A stretch of 64,000 nucleotides of DNA from a bacterium EF100-94H03 bin56 (lineage in GTDB: Bacteria; Pseudomonadota; Alphaproteobacteria; SP197). The notes beneath the pieces are model-generated. The model was not told the origin of the DNA. It ran no database searches and saw only the letters and a list, made by a program, of their open reading frames with translations. Shown here in pieces: positions 9,281 to 19,046 of this stretch (its first letter is position 1; every line of letters begins with the position of its first letter). The translations under genes and the position numbers were made by a program. The stretch spans positions 62,001 through 126,000 of the forward strand of contig MPMV01000007.1 in the NCBI GenBank assembly GCA_002238685.1, read 5' to 3'.

Positions 9281-10448
9281 GCCACGCCGTGTATCGATTC
9301 TGGGCGCCACCGGTTCGATCGGGACATCAACACTCGACCTCATCGCTGGTGGTGACGGTCACTACCGCGTCGAGGCGGTGACGGCCGGTACCAACGTCAA
9401 GGAACTTGCGGCCATCGCACGGGCCACAGGGGCAGCTTACGCCGCCATTGCCGACGAGAGTCTTCTTGGAGAGCTTCGCCAAGAGCTTGCCGACACGACG
9501 ACTCGCGTCGGCGCAGGCCCCGGGGCTGTGGAGGAGGCGGCCCGAATGGACGCCGACTGGGTGATGGCGGCCATCGTTGGCGCCGCCGGTCTGGCTCCCA
9601 CCCTTGCTGCCGTCCGTCAGGGCGGGGTAGTGGCGCTCGCCAACAAGGAGGCCCTCGTGTGTGCCGGTGGGCTGATGATCGAAGAGGCACGGCAAAGCGG
9701 GTGTGTGCTGCTACCGGCCGATTCCGAGCACAATGCCATTTTCCAGGTGTTCGACGCCGACAGGATCGATGCCATCGAGAAGATCTGGCTGACCGCCTCG
9801 GGCGGACCGTTCCGCGATGCCACCCGTGCCAGGATGATGGCCGCCACTCCGGAAGAGGCCGTACGCCATCCCAACTGGAGCATGGGGCGCAAGATATCCA
9901 TCGATTCGGCCACCATGATGAACAAGTCCCTCGAGATCATCGAGGCGAGCCACCTGTTTCCGGTCAGCGAGGAGAGAATCGGTGTCATCGTGCATCCCGA
10001 GTCCATTGTCCACGGCCTTGTCTCCTACCACGACGGATCTGTCCTGGCAGGTCTTGCTGCTCCGGACATGCGCACCCCGATCGCCCACACGCTGGCCTGG
10101 CCCGATCGCATCCCGGCATCGTCCAGACGTCTTGACCTGGCGGCCACTGGACAACTGACATTCGAGCTGCCGGACGAAAACAGGTTTCCCGCCCTCGGTC
10201 TGGCCAGAGCCGCCATTCACGCCGGAGGTTCGGCGCCAGTGACCCTGAATGCCGCCAATGAGGTCGCCGTGGCGGCCTTTCTCGACCGGCGTATCGGATT
10301 TCTCGATATCGTTGCGATCGTCGAGGCCACCCTGGCGCGTGTCGAGACTGCCGCGACAGGTGATATCGGGGCCGTTATCATGGCTGACGACGAGGCAAGG
10401 CGTCGAGCTGAAGAAATGGTTCTGGAAAGGTCTGAACGGACACCATGA
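9264..10448 (+). CDS. dxr: 1-deoxy-D-xylulose 5-phosphate reductoisomerase
   Basis: Dxr converts DXP to MEP with NADPH in the non-mevalonate isoprenoid pathway, which also uses IspDF encoded at 44573-45730. The NADPH motif GATGSIGTSTLDLI is at the N-terminus. Metal binding is seen in ADSEHNAIFQ, followed by TASGGPFRD, WSMGRKISIDSATMMNK and EASHLF. The product is 394 residues, normal for the family. The ATG at 9264 lies inside the cdsA end and has GGAG upstream. Its stop overlaps the rseP start (ATGA), a sign of coupling. Confidence 0.97.
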   Translation: MPPSPEPRRVSILGATGSIGTSTLDLIAGGDGHYRVEAVTAGTNVKELAAIARATGAAYAAIADESLLGELRQELADTTTRVGAGPGAVEEAARMDADWVMAAIVGAAGLAPTLAAVRQGGVVALANKEALVCAGGLMIEEARQSGCVLLPADSEHNAIFQVFDADRIDAIEKIWLTASGGPFRDATRARMMAATPEEAVRHPNWSMGRKISIDSATMMNKSLEIIEASHLFPVSEERIGVIVHPESIVHGLVSYHDGSVLAGLAAPDMRTPIAHTLAWPDRIPASSRRLDLAATGQLTFELPDENRFPALGLARAAIHAGGSAPVTLNAANEVAVAAFLDRRIGFLDIVAIVEATLARVETAATGDIGAVIMADDEARRRAEEMVLERSERTP

Positions 10449-11563
10449 TCGACATCATCAATGGCATCTGGCCCTTTCTCGTGGTGATCACGATCATCGT
10501 GTTCTTTCACGAGTTGGGACATTACTGGGTTGCCCGAAGAAATGGGGTCCGTGTCGAAGTGTTCTCCATTGGATTCGGGACGGAGATCGCCGGCTGGACC
10601 GATGGGGCGGGAACGCGTTGGAGACTGTCGCTGGTGCCGCTGGGCGGCTACGTCAAGATGTTCGGCCAAGGTGCGCCCGAGAGCGACAGCACACAGCTTT
10701 CCCGGGAGGAGCACGCGATTTCCTTCCAGACAAAGTCGGTGGGACAGCGCTTCGCCATCGTGCTCGCCGGGCCGCTGGCCAACTTCATCCTGTCAATCGT
10801 TCTCTTTGCCGGACTGTTCTTCCTGGTGGGGCAGAACCAGACACTTCCCCGGGCCGGCGAGATCATTGAGGGAAGTGCTGCTGAACGGGGCGGCATGGTG
10901 GCAGGTGACCTCATTACCGCCATCGACGGTACATCGATCGAGGCTTTCCAGGATCTCCAGTTCATTGTTTCCACGAACCCGGGTGTCCCACTCGTGTTCA
11001 ATGTGCTGCGTGACGGTGAAACCGTGAACCTTGTCATTGCACCTGACATCGTCATGGAGGACGACGGATTCGGCAACCAGCGCGAGACGGGACGGCTGGG
11101 CATCATGCTGACGGCCGCCAACATCGTTGTCGAACGTCTGGGGCCTGTCGAGGCACTGTGGGAAGGTGCCCGAGAGACCTGGAGATGGTGCCTTCGGATC
11201 TTTGATTTCCTCGGCAAGATATTTGAAGGCTCACAGAGCAGTCGAGACCTCGCGGGACCTCTCGGCATCGCTCATGTGTCAGCCGGTTTCGCCGAATTGG
11301 GCGTGGCCAGCCTCGTTCTCTTCATGGCCATCCTGTCGGTCAATCTGGGGCTCATCAATCTCTTCCCCATTCCGCTTCTCGACGGCGGCCATCTCATGTT
11401 CTATACATTCGAGTTCCTGTTCGGAAGACCTTTGGGTGCACGTGCCCAGGAGATGTGCCAGCTTGTTGGCATCGGGCTCGTGGGGGCGTTGTTCCTGTTC
11501 GTGACATTCAACGACCTGCTCAGACTGGGGCTGTTCGACATATTTCACGAACTGGCTTCGTGA
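10445..11563 (+). CDS. rseP: RseP-type site-2 zinc metalloprotease
   Basis: This intramembrane protease cuts transmembrane substrates such as anti-sigma factors and leftover signal peptides. HELGH at residues 22-26 lies in the first membrane segment and supplies two zinc ligands. NLFPIPLLDGG, with N305 and D313, supplies the third. A PDZ domain lies between them around residues 115-190. At 372 residues it is shorter than E. coli RseP, which has two PDZ domains, and only one is visible here. It sits between dxr and bamA, the usual place. Confidence 0.95.
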   Translation: MIDIINGIWPFLVVITIIVFFHELGHYWVARRNGVRVEVFSIGFGTEIAGWTDGAGTRWRLSLVPLGGYVKMFGQGAPESDSTQLSREEHAISFQTKSVGQRFAIVLAGPLANFILSIVLFAGLFFLVGQNQTLPRAGEIIEGSAAERGGMVAGDLITAIDGTSIEAFQDLQFIVSTNPGVPLVFNVLRDGETVNLVIAPDIVMEDDGFGNQRETGRLGIMLTAANIVVERLGPVEALWEGARETWRWCLRIFDFLGKIFEGSQSSRDLAGPLGIAHVSAGFAELGVASLVLFMAILSVNLGLINLFPIPLLDGGHLMFYTFEFLFGRPLGARAQEMCQLVGIGLVGALFLFVTFNDLLRLGLFDIFHELAS

Positions 11564-11582
11564 GCCGGGGAGGAAGGGATCG

Positions 11583-13850
11583 ATGGCATCGCTCAGGCGT
11601 TTGATTGCTGCCATTCCCCTAATTGTGGGGATCCTCTCCCTGGATCTCCATGCCCAGGAGGTCATCACGGAGATTGTCGTCTCCGGCAACCAGCGGATCG
11701 AACCGGCGACTGTCGCCAACTACATGACCATCCGCGCGGGCGACGCCTATGACGTCGACGATGTTGACGATTCCATCAAGAATCTCTTCGATACGGGGTT
11801 CTTCGCAGACGTCTCCATCCGCCGGGACGGTTCCAGGCTGATCGTCGAAGTGGTCGAGAATCCGATCATCAACAGGATTGCCTTCGAGGGGAATCTCCGG
11901 CTTGATTCGGCGGATCTCGAAGCGGAAATCCAGCTGAGACCGCGTACTGTCTTCACTTTGACCAAGGTGCAGGCGGATGTTGCCCGGATCACCGAAATCT
12001 ATCGTCGTGTCGGGCGCTTCAATGCCATTGTCGAACCCAAGGTCATCCAGCAGGAGCAGAACCGGGTGGATCTCATCTTCGAGATCTCCGAAGGTGAGCA
12101 GACAATCATTCGCGAGATCGTCTTCATCGGTAACGAAGCCTTCTCGGACGGCACGCTGCGCGAGGTGATTGTCACGGTCGAGAGCGCTTGGTACCGCTTC
12201 CTCACGGTTGATGACATCTACGATCCGGATCGTCTGGCCTTCGATCAGGAACTGCTTCGGCGCTACTACCTCTCGGAGGGCTTCGCCGATTTCAGGATCG
12301 TGTCGGCAATCGCCGAGCTGGCGCCCAACCGTGAAGAGTTCTTCGTCACATTCACTCTCGATGAAGGGCCCCGATACGAGATCGGCGAGGTCTCGGTCAT
12401 CAGCGAAATGCCGGCGGTCGACCCTGCCCTTGTCGAGGATATTGTCGATGTCGAGTCCGATGACTGGTATGACGCCAGTGCCATCGCCGACGACGTGGTC
12501 GAGATGACGCTTGAACTCGGCCGCTTGGGACAGCCGTTCGTTGATGTCCGGCCCCACACCGAGCGGGATGCTGAGAACGCCATCATCGATATCACGTATG
12601 TCATTGCCCAGGGACCCGAGATCTATGTCGAGCGCATCGACATCGTCGGCAACGTTCGCACCACCGACGAAGTGATTCGGAGGGAATTCGAATTCGCCGA
12701 AGGCGACGCCTACAATGCCGCTCTGGTGCAGCGCACGGAACGCAATATCCGGGCACTCGACTTCTTTGCCAGCGTGGTCATCGAGAACCGCCAGGGAAGC
12801 CGCCCGGACTCCACCATCATCGAGGTCGCGGTGGAGGAAAAGTCCACCGGCGAACTGTCGTTCGGCGTCGGTTTCTCATCGGCCGACGATGCGCTTATCG
12901 GTGTTTCCATAGGCGAACGCAACTTGCTTGGCACCGCGCAACACCTGCGACTTGACCTGACCGCATCCGGCAACAGCCAGACCATTGACCTCAGCTACAC
13001 CGAACCCTACTTCCTTGACCGCGAACTGAGCGCGGGTTTCGACGTCTTCCGGGTCCGGCGGGATCTGGTGTCCCAGTCATCCTTTTCCCGGGAGGATATC
13101 GGTGGTGTGCTGCGCGTCGGATTTCCCCTGACCGAACACCTGGAGCAAACAGTCTCCTACCTGGTCAGAACCTCGGTGATTGAGCAGGTGCCGGTGAACG
13201 CCTCGCCACTGGTCAAGGCGGAGACGGGCAGATCGACGGTTTCGCTAATCGGCGAACGTCTTGACTACGATTTGCGCAACGATGTGCTGCGTCCAACGTC
13301 GGGCTATCTCATCTATCAGGGCACCGACCTGGCCGGGCTGGGCGGTGACAGGGCGTTCCTCCGCAACACCGGAGGATTTAGCTACTTCTATCCAATGGAC
13401 ATTGACTGGACGCTCAACGTGCGCGCCGATGCTGGCGCCATCACCGGCCTTGGTGGCAAGGACATCCGTCTGACCGATCGGTTTTTCCTTGGCGGGTCGA
13501 GTTTCAGGGGTTTCGAGCCGTCGGGCATCGGTCCGGTGGACACCAGCACGTCGGATGCGCTGGGTGGCAACTTCTACTGGACCGCAACGGGCGAAATGGA
13601 GTTTCCCATCGGCTTGCCGCGGGAACTCGGTGTCCTGGGACGCACATTCACCGACTGGGGAAGTCTTTTCGACATCGACCAGACAAGTCCCTCGCTGGCC
13701 GATGATTCCTCACCGCGCGCCTCCGCCGGTATCGGCCTGTCGTACTATTCGCCCCTGGGTCCCATGCAGTTCGACTGGGCCAAGGCCTTTCTCAAGGAAG
13801 ACAGCGACAAGACGGAGCTCTTCCGCTTCTCCATCGGACTGGCATTCTGA
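11583..13850 (+). CDS. bamA: Outer-membrane protein assembly factor BamA
   Basis: BamA inserts beta-barrel proteins into the outer membrane. A signal peptide of about 24 residues (cleavage near DLHAQE) precedes five POTRA repeats up to about residue 350. The C-terminal half is a 16-strand Omp85 barrel. The conserved loop-6 motif appears as FRGFEPSG at residues 641-648, and the chain ends in a phenylalanine (GLAF), as barrel proteins usually do. The 755-residue length is typical for alphaproteobacteria. GGGAGGAAGGG precedes the ATG. The stop codon shares a base with the start of the next gene. Confidence 0.97.
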   Translation: MASLRRLIAAIPLIVGILSLDLHAQEVITEIVVSGNQRIEPATVANYMTIRAGDAYDVDDVDDSIKNLFDTGFFADVSIRRDGSRLIVEVVENPIINRIAFEGNLRLDSADLEAEIQLRPRTVFTLTKVQADVARITEIYRRVGRFNAIVEPKVIQQEQNRVDLIFEISEGEQTIIREIVFIGNEAFSDGTLREVIVTVESAWYRFLTVDDIYDPDRLAFDQELLRRYYLSEGFADFRIVSAIAELAPNREEFFVTFTLDEGPRYEIGEVSVISEMPAVDPALVEDIVDVESDDWYDASAIADDVVEMTLELGRLGQPFVDVRPHTERDAENAIIDITYVIAQGPEIYVERIDIVGNVRTTDEVIRREFEFAEGDAYNAALVQRTERNIRALDFFASVVIENRQGSRPDSTIIEVAVEEKSTGELSFGVGFSSADDALIGVSIGERNLLGTAQHLRLDLTASGNSQTIDLSYTEPYFLDRELSAGFDVFRVRRDLVSQSSFSREDIGGVLRVGFPLTEHLEQTVSYLVRTSVIEQVPVNASPLVKAETGRSTVSLIGERLDYDLRNDVLRPTSGYLIYQGTDLAGLGGDRAFLRNTGGFSYFYPMDIDWTLNVRADAGAITGLGGKDIRLTDRFFLGGSSFRGFEPSGIGPVDTSTSDALGGNFYWTATGEMEFPIGLPRELGVLGRTFTDWGSLFDIDQTSPSLADDSSPRASAGIGLSYYSPLGPMQFDWAKAFLKEDSDKTELFRFSIGLAF

Positions 13851-14404
13851 TGATCCTTCCCGAGAACCTCCGTCAGGTCTTCATCGTCTTGTGCATGGTG
13901 TTTCTGGCAGGGCCGGTTGCCGCCGACGAAGGCACCACCATTGCCATCATCGATCTTGAGCGGGTCCGCCAGGAATCGAGTGCCGGCAAGTCGATCGAAA
14001 GCCAGATCTTTGGCTATCGTCAGGAACTGGCCGAAGAGGTCAATGTGGTAGAGGGGGAAATCCGCGAGCGCCTGCGTTCACTGAAGGAACAGGAAACCCT
14101 GCTGACCCAGGAAGGCTACGAAAAAATCCGCCAGGAGATCGAACAGGACTCCGTCACCTACCAGACCAGATTCCAGAGCCGGCGGCGCAATCTTGATGCC
14201 GCCTATCTCGAGGCAATGGAGCAGCTGCATTCAGGCATTCTGGAAGTCCTTGGAAAACTGATCTTCGAGCGCCACATCGATGTGGTGCTGGACCGCCGGC
14301 AGTATCTGGTCGCCAACAGCAGTTTCGATATCTCGGATGATGTGTTGCGGGAACTGGACACAATCCTCACGGGAATTCCGGTCGTTCCGGCGCCGGAGGG
14401 CTGA
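13850..14404 (+). CDS. skp: Skp/OmpH-family periplasmic chaperone
   Basis: Skp holds unfolded outer-membrane proteins in the periplasm and delivers them to BamA, encoded just upstream. The 184-residue product has a signal peptide of about 25 residues ending near GPVAADEG. A short beta start (TIAIIDLERV) is followed by long charged helices between residues 40 and 125, as expected for the tentacle-like coiled arms, and by a closing segment with DVVLDRRQYL, which resembles the family's C-terminal strand. Identity within the family is usually low, so the assignment leans on layout and position between bamA and lpxD. Confidence 0.88.
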   Translation: MILPENLRQVFIVLCMVFLAGPVAADEGTTIAIIDLERVRQESSAGKSIESQIFGYRQELAEEVNVVEGEIRERLRSLKEQETLLTQEGYEKIRQEIEQDSVTYQTRFQSRRRNLDAAYLEAMEQLHSGILEVLGKLIFERHIDVVLDRRQYLVANSSFDISDDVLRELDTILTGIPVVPAPEG

Positions 14405-14411
14405 GCTTCAC

Positions 14412-15440
14412 GTGGCGGATTCCCGTTTTTTCAGGCGTCAAGGACCCTTTGCACTCGCCGCCGTGCTTGAGGCAACCGGCGCTCGTGTCGCTGGCCCCCA
14501 TGACACGTCGCGGTTGTTTCACGATGTTGCCGGACTGGCGAATGCCGGCAGTGCTGATCTCACGTTTCTCGACAATGTGAAGTATGTCGCAGCTTACACC
14601 GAATGCCGCGCCGGAGGGTGCTTTGTCCGGGAGCAATACAGTGACCGGGCGCCTGATGGCCTGATCGCACTGATCAGCGACAATCCCTATCTTGCCTTCG
14701 CCCGGGCTGCTCGGATGTTCTACCCGGATCCCGTTGTCGAACCGGGCATTTCCGTTCGGGCCTTCATTGAGAGCGGCGCCAGGATTGGCGAGGGCGCCAG
14801 GATTGACGCTTTCGCCGTGATCAGGAGTGGTGTCGAAATCGGCGCCAGGTGCAGCATTGGCGCGGGGTGTGTGGTGGAGCGTCATGTCAGGATCGGTGAC
14901 GACTGCCATATTGGGCCCGGGGCCGTCCTCATGTTCTGCGTTGTCGGCAATCGCGTGACAATAGAATCCGGCGCCAGGGTAGGCACGGAGGGGTTTGGGT
15001 TCGCCGCCTCACCGGATGGAGCCGTCCGCCTTCCGCATGTCGGGCGGGTTGTCATCGGTGATGATGTCGGGATTGGCGCCAATACCACGATCGACCGCGG
15101 TTCCCTCGGCGATACCGTGATCGGTGATGGCGCCATGATTGATAACCAGGTGCAGATCGCCCATAACGCGAAAGTCGGGCGCCATGCCGTCCTTGCAGGA
15201 CAGGTCGGCCTGGCGGGCAGTGCCGTGGTCGGTGACTTTGCCATGCTTGGCGGTCAGTCCGGAGTGGCCAATCATGTCCGGGTTGGGCCGGGCGCCCGTA
15301 TGGGAGGCAACAGTTCGGCAGCGAGTGACCTCGAAGGGGGGGGAACCTATCTTGGAGCACCAGCCATTCCCCAACGGGATTTCTGGCGCCAGCAGGTCAT
15401 GCTCCGGCGTCTGGTGAAACACAGCAACAAGAAACCATGA
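14412..15440 (+). CDS. lpxD: UDP-3-O-acylglucosamine N-acyltransferase
   Basis: LpxD adds the second hydroxyacyl chain to the lipid A precursor. The N-terminal uridine-binding domain covers about residues 1-100, followed by a left-handed beta-helix of hexapeptide repeats. The likely catalytic histidine is H251 in [13 protein letters not shown]. The product is 342 residues. I chose the GTG at 14412 because GGAGGG lies upstream and the conserved start follows. A run of 8 G at 15336-15343 is in frame ([10 protein letters not shown]) and does not break the gene. The stop overlaps fabZ (ATGA). Confidence 0.95.
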   Translation: MADSRFFRRQGPFALAAVLEATGARVAGPHDTSRLFHDVAGLANAGSADLTFLDNVKYVAAYTECRAGGCFVREQYSDRAPDGLIALISDNPYLAFARAARMFYPDPVVEPGISVRAFIESGARIGEGARIDAFAVIRSGVEIGARCSIGAGCVVERHVRIGDDCHIGPGAVLMFCVVGNRVTIESGARVGTEGFGFAASPDGAVRLPHVGRVVIGDDVGIGANTTIDRGSLGDTVIGDGAMIDNQVQIAHNAKVGRHAVLAGQVGLAGSAVVGDFAMLGGQSGVANHVRVGPGARMGGNSSAASDLEGGGTYLGAPAIPQRDFWRQQVMLRRLVKHSNKKP

Positions 15441-15913
15441 ACAGAACTGAGAGAAAAACGGAACCTTCGGGCGGCATTGTCATCGACATCGAGCGTGTCA
15501 TGCAGCTTATCCCCCACCGCTATCCCTTCCTCATGATCGATCGCGTCGTGGATGTCGTGCGCAACGAGAGCGCCGTCGGAATCAAGAATGTCTCGATCAA
15601 CGAACCGCAGTTCCAGGGACACTTCGGCCGTCATCCGGTGATGCCGGGGGTCTACATCATTGAATCCATGGCCCAGTCGGCAGCCGTTCTCGTCGTCGAA
15701 ACACTGGGCAAGGAGTTCGAGGGCAAACTTGTGTATTTCATGGGAGTCGACAAGGCGCGTTTCCGCAAGCCTGTCACACCAGGAGACGTGATGGAGGTTC
15801 ATGTCCGCAAGGTGCAGCGCCGTGGCATGGTCTGGAAATTCAGTTCCGACGTCAAGGTCGATGGTTCGGTCGTGGCCGATGCCAATTTCTCGGCGATGAT
15901 TCTGGATCACTGA
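15437..15913 (+). CDS. fabZ: 3-hydroxyacyl-[acyl-carrier-protein] dehydratase
   Basis: FabZ dehydrates 3-hydroxyacyl-ACP in fatty acid synthesis. It competes with LpxA and LpxD for the same substrates, which fits its place between their genes. The hot-dog fold shows [14 protein letters not shown] at the start and [20 protein letters not shown], with H62 and E76 as the expected catalytic pair. The 158-residue length is normal. The ATG overlaps the lpxD stop. Confidence 0.97.
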   Translation: MNRTERKTEPSGGIVIDIERVMQLIPHRYPFLMIDRVVDVVRNESAVGIKNVSINEPQFQGHFGRHPVMPGVYIIESMAQSAAVLVVETLGKEFEGKLVYFMGVDKARFRKPVTPGDVMEVHVRKVQRRGMVWKFSSDVKVDGSVVADANFSAMILDH

Positions 15914-15921
15914 CGCAAATC

Positions 15922-16722
15922 ATGGCGACCATCCATCCGACGGCCATCGTCGACCCTGGTTCCAAAATCGCCGCCGACGCGGTCATTGGTCCCTACAGTG
16001 TGGTGGGCGCCGATGTCACGCTGGGACCAGGCGTCGAGCTGATGTCCCATGTCGTGGTCGGCGGTCACACGACAATCGGCAGGGAGACCACGGTCTTTCC
16101 CTTCGCTTCCCTCGGCCAGATTCCCCAGGATCTGAAGTACCGTTCCGAACCCTCCAGGCTCGTAATCGGTGAAGGCAACACGATACGTGAACATGTCACC
16201 ATGAGCCCGGGCACGACAGGGGGCGGCATGGTGACGGAGGTCGGCAACCACTGCCTCTTCATGGTCGGGGTTCACGTCGCCCATGACTGCCGGATTGCCG
16301 ACAGGGTCATCATGGTCAACAACGCCACACTAGGTGGTCATGTCACGGTGGGCGACCATGCCATCCTCGGTGGCCTGTCGGCTGTGCACCAGTTCGTGCG
16401 CATTGGCCGCTATGCCATGGTCGGTGGAATGTCCGGAGTCGAACAGGACGTGATCCCTTTCGGTACCGTCACCGGTGACCGGGCGAGTCTGAGAGGCCTC
16501 AATCTCGTCGGCCTCGATCGTCATGGTTTCGACAAGGACGATATCAACAAGCTGCGCCGGGCCTACCGGCTGCTGTTCGCCGACGAGGGCACGCTCTGGG
16601 AGCGCATGACAGACGTGGAAGATGAGTTCGAGGGCTGTCAGCCCATTGACCTGATCTTGAGTTTCATGCGCACAAGGAGTTCCCGGGGTCTCTGCCAGCC
16701 CCGCGATGGACATGCCGCCTAA
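15922..16722 (+). CDS. lpxA: UDP-N-acetylglucosamine acyltransferase
   Basis: LpxA performs the first acylation of lipid A synthesis. The protein is a left-handed beta-helix of hexapeptide repeats starting at IHPTAIVDPG. The catalytic histidine is H121 in GVHVAHDC. The C-terminal helical part starts near LNLVGLDRHGF. It has 266 residues, the normal length. It follows fabZ by 8 bp and overlaps lpxI by 17 bp, so the lipid A genes form one compact set. Confidence 0.97.
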   Translation: MATIHPTAIVDPGSKIAADAVIGPYSVVGADVTLGPGVELMSHVVVGGHTTIGRETTVFPFASLGQIPQDLKYRSEPSRLVIGEGNTIREHVTMSPGTTGGGMVTEVGNHCLFMVGVHVAHDCRIADRVIMVNNATLGGHVTVGDHAILGGLSAVHQFVRIGRYAMVGGMSGVEQDVIPFGTVTGDRASLRGLNLVGLDRHGFDKDDINKLRRAYRLLFADEGTLWERMTDVEDEFEGCQPIDLILSFMRTRSSRGLCQPRDGHAA

Positions 16723-17542
16723 GCTCGGCATCGTTGCCGGGGGCACCGCCTTGCCGGGACTTCTTGCCCGCAGTGCCATCGAAGGGGGCAGGGAGGTTTT
16801 CATCATCGCCCTCAAGGGACAGGCAGAACCGGACGTCGTCGAGACGTTCGACCATGTCTGGGTTCGCATGGGCTCCCTTGGCAAGGCACTCGAACATCTG
16901 CGCCGCGAGAGTGTGGAGGAGATCGTCCTCGCCGGACCTGTCACAAGGCCGACGCTGGGGGAACTTGTGCCGGACGGTCGTGCTGCACGTTTTCTTGCGA
17001 CCGGCGCCTTCTCCAGGGGCGACGATGGTCTCCTGTCTGCGATCGTGCGTCTTCTCGAGAAGGAAGAGGGATTTCGGGTCGTTGGCATCCCGGATATTCT
17101 CGACGGCATCGTCGCGCCACCTGGCGTTCTCAGCGATCGGGCCCCCGATACCAGGGAAACGGCGGATATCCGGCGCGGCATGGCTGTCCTCGAGGCCCTT
17201 GATCTGGCGGATGTCGGTCAGGCGGTCGTAGTGCAGAACGAGGTCGTTCTCGGTATCGAGGCTATCGAGGGCACAGACGCACTCATCAGCCGGACAGGGG
17301 AGCTTGCCCGGCCCGGAGCAGGACCGGTGCTTGTCAAGTTCTCCAAGACCGGTCAGGAGTTGCGCGCCGACCAGCCGGTCACCGGTCCCGGGACCGTGAC
17401 GTCCTGCGTGAACGCGCGTTTCAGCGGCATTGCCGTCGAGACCGGTAGATCGCTCATCGTCGATCTCCCGAACACCATCGCTGCCGCCAATCGCCACAAT
17501 CTCTTCGTCACCTCCCTGTCACGCCAAGACGCCGAGGCATGA
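16706..17542 (+). CDS. lpxI: UDP-2,3-diacylglucosamine pyrophosphatase, LpxI type
   Basis: LpxI hydrolyses UDP-2,3-diacylglucosamine to lipid X. It replaces the unrelated LpxH in alphaproteobacteria and some others. The 278-residue protein begins LGIVAGGTALPGLLA, and has ALKGQAE, VLAGPVTRP, LSAIVRLLE, and SRTGELARPGAGPVLVK. The C-terminal part includes VNARFSGIAVETGRSL. These match the LpxI layout of an N-terminal fold and a C-terminal catalytic domain. The start codon at 16706 lies within lpxA; an ATG two codons later is also possible. It runs into lpxB with an ATGA overlap. Confidence 0.94.
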   Translation: MDMPPKLGIVAGGTALPGLLARSAIEGGREVFIIALKGQAEPDVVETFDHVWVRMGSLGKALEHLRRESVEEIVLAGPVTRPTLGELVPDGRAARFLATGAFSRGDDGLLSAIVRLLEKEEGFRVVGIPDILDGIVAPPGVLSDRAPDTRETADIRRGMAVLEALDLADVGQAVVVQNEVVLGIEAIEGTDALISRTGELARPGAGPVLVKFSKTGQELRADQPVTGPGTVTSCVNARFSGIAVETGRSLIVDLPNTIAAANRHNLFVTSLSRQDAEA

Positions 17543-18681
17543 CAGGGCCATTGGTCTATCTCGTGGCCGGTGAACCCTCCGGAGATGCTCTGGGCGCCGA
17601 ACTCATGCGCGCCCTTGTCAGGGAGACTGGAGGTGCCGTCGACTTTGCCGGTGTCGGCGGACCGGAGATGGAGGAGGAAGGACTCGCATCGATCTACCCC
17701 ATGTCGGAACTCTCAGTCATGGGACTGGTCGAAGTAGTTCCAGGTCTTGCCAGGGTGTTGCGACGCCTGGCGCAAACTGCGCGCCATCTGCGCGCAACAC
17801 GTCCCGGTGTTCTCGTCACCATCGATTCCCAGGCATTTTCCCGACGTCTGGCCGAGCGCATCCATCCGGCCCCCTTTCCGGTGGTTCACTATGTCGGACC
17901 CACGGTCTGGGCCTGGCGACCATCGAGAATCAGGAAGGTTTCATCTGTCGTCGACCGATTGCTCCTGCTCTTTCCCTTCGAGGTGTCCTGTTGGGAGGAC
18001 TCCGGCGTCGATGCCGTCTATGTCGGCCATCCCCTGGCCGACGGAAAGAACACACGCTCATCCTGCAGAGAAGGCAAGGGGCCATGCATCGTGCTTCTTC
18101 CCGGTAGCCGCAGGGGGGAAATCAGGCGTCATCTTCCTGTCTTCCGCGAGGTCGCAGAACGCCTGGCCCGGAACATCCCGGACGTCACGATGGTGCTACC
18201 GACCGTCGCCCATATCTCCAAGGACGTTCGCCATGGCACGCGTTCCTGGTCCTGCCCTGTCCGGATCGTGGAAGGCCCGAGCTCCGAACGCCTTCGGGTG
18301 ATGGCGGGCGCCGACGCAGCGATCGCCGTGTCGGGAACGGTGGCGCTGGAACTGGCATCCCTGGGCATCCCCCATGTCATCGCCTACAGGGCCAATCCAC
18401 TCACGGCCGCCATAGTTCGCCGCCTTGTCACCGTCCGGTACGCCTCTCTGGTGAACATCATGGCGGACAGGGACGTGACTCCCGAGTTCATCCAGGAAGA
18501 GTGCCGCGCCGATGCCATTCACGACGCACTTCGGCGCATCCTCGACGATCCCCGGGAAGCCGAAACCCAGAAACTGCACATGGCCTCGGTCATGCAGACA
18601 CTCCGTCATCCCGATGGGCCGCCATCCTCCGTCGCCGCCCGCGCCATCCTGGAACTCATCGCAGGGCACGACAGTCCGTGA
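17539..18681 (+). CDS. lpxB: Lipid-A-disaccharide synthase
   Basis: LpxB joins lipid X and UDP-diacylglucosamine into the tetraacyl disaccharide. The family start VAGEPSGDALGAELM is clear, followed by GVGGPEMEEEG, TIDSQAFSRRLA and HYVGPTVWAWRPSR. The C-terminal GT-B half has LLPGSRRGEI, AVSGTVALELA and PHVIAYRANPLT. At 380 residues it is full length. It closes the run that starts at rpsB; the next 365 bp have no gene. Confidence 0.97.
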   Translation: MTGPLVYLVAGEPSGDALGAELMRALVRETGGAVDFAGVGGPEMEEEGLASIYPMSELSVMGLVEVVPGLARVLRRLAQTARHLRATRPGVLVTIDSQAFSRRLAERIHPAPFPVVHYVGPTVWAWRPSRIRKVSSVVDRLLLLFPFEVSCWEDSGVDAVYVGHPLADGKNTRSSCREGKGPCIVLLPGSRRGEIRRHLPVFREVAERLARNIPDVTMVLPTVAHISKDVRHGTRSWSCPVRIVEGPSSERLRVMAGADAAIAVSGTVALELASLGIPHVIAYRANPLTAAIVRRLVTVRYASLVNIMADRDVTPEFIQEECRADAIHDALRRILDDPREAETQKLHMASVMQTLRHPDGPPSSVAARAILELIAGHDSP

Positions 18682-19046
18682 AGCCGTATCCGGGATAGGG
18701 GCACATGCCACGATAACAGCAGCCCTGGACGCCTTCTGCTGGCGGACGAAGCGGTGCGGTACTCTGCCGGTCCGGATCTCCTTCTTCTCCCTTGCGAACG
18801 CCTGTCTGGCCAGTTCACTGTTTCCTTGTGTCCACCTGCCGCGAAGCGTACTGCCGGGGACGAGACTCCGGTGTTGTCACTGTCGAGAGATCCGGCATCT
18901 ATGAATACCGGCCTTGACGTTTGATCGTGCGCTGCCGGAGCGATCATGGCACAGTCCGCGAGACCGAGGTGATGGAGGTACAATCAATTGCGGGAGGTGC
19001 GCCTGGTCTGATATGGGCGCGCAGGCGATTGGAGAGGGGTTGCATC
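18682..19046. other. 365 bp gap after lpxB
   Basis: I see no gene here. GATCG at 18923 and CGATC at 18941 form a small inverted repeat, and a TACAAT near 18979 resembles a -10 box but has no matching -35. The Rieske frame stays open upstream through part of the gap, but without a ribosome binding site or conserved residues. The promoter of the Rieske gene is presumably here. Confidence 0.5.

Noticed and set aside
15336-15343. Run of 8 G in lpxD as a frameshift like that in pdhA
   Set aside because: The frame reads through to a normal LpxD end that overlaps fabZ, so the gene is intact.
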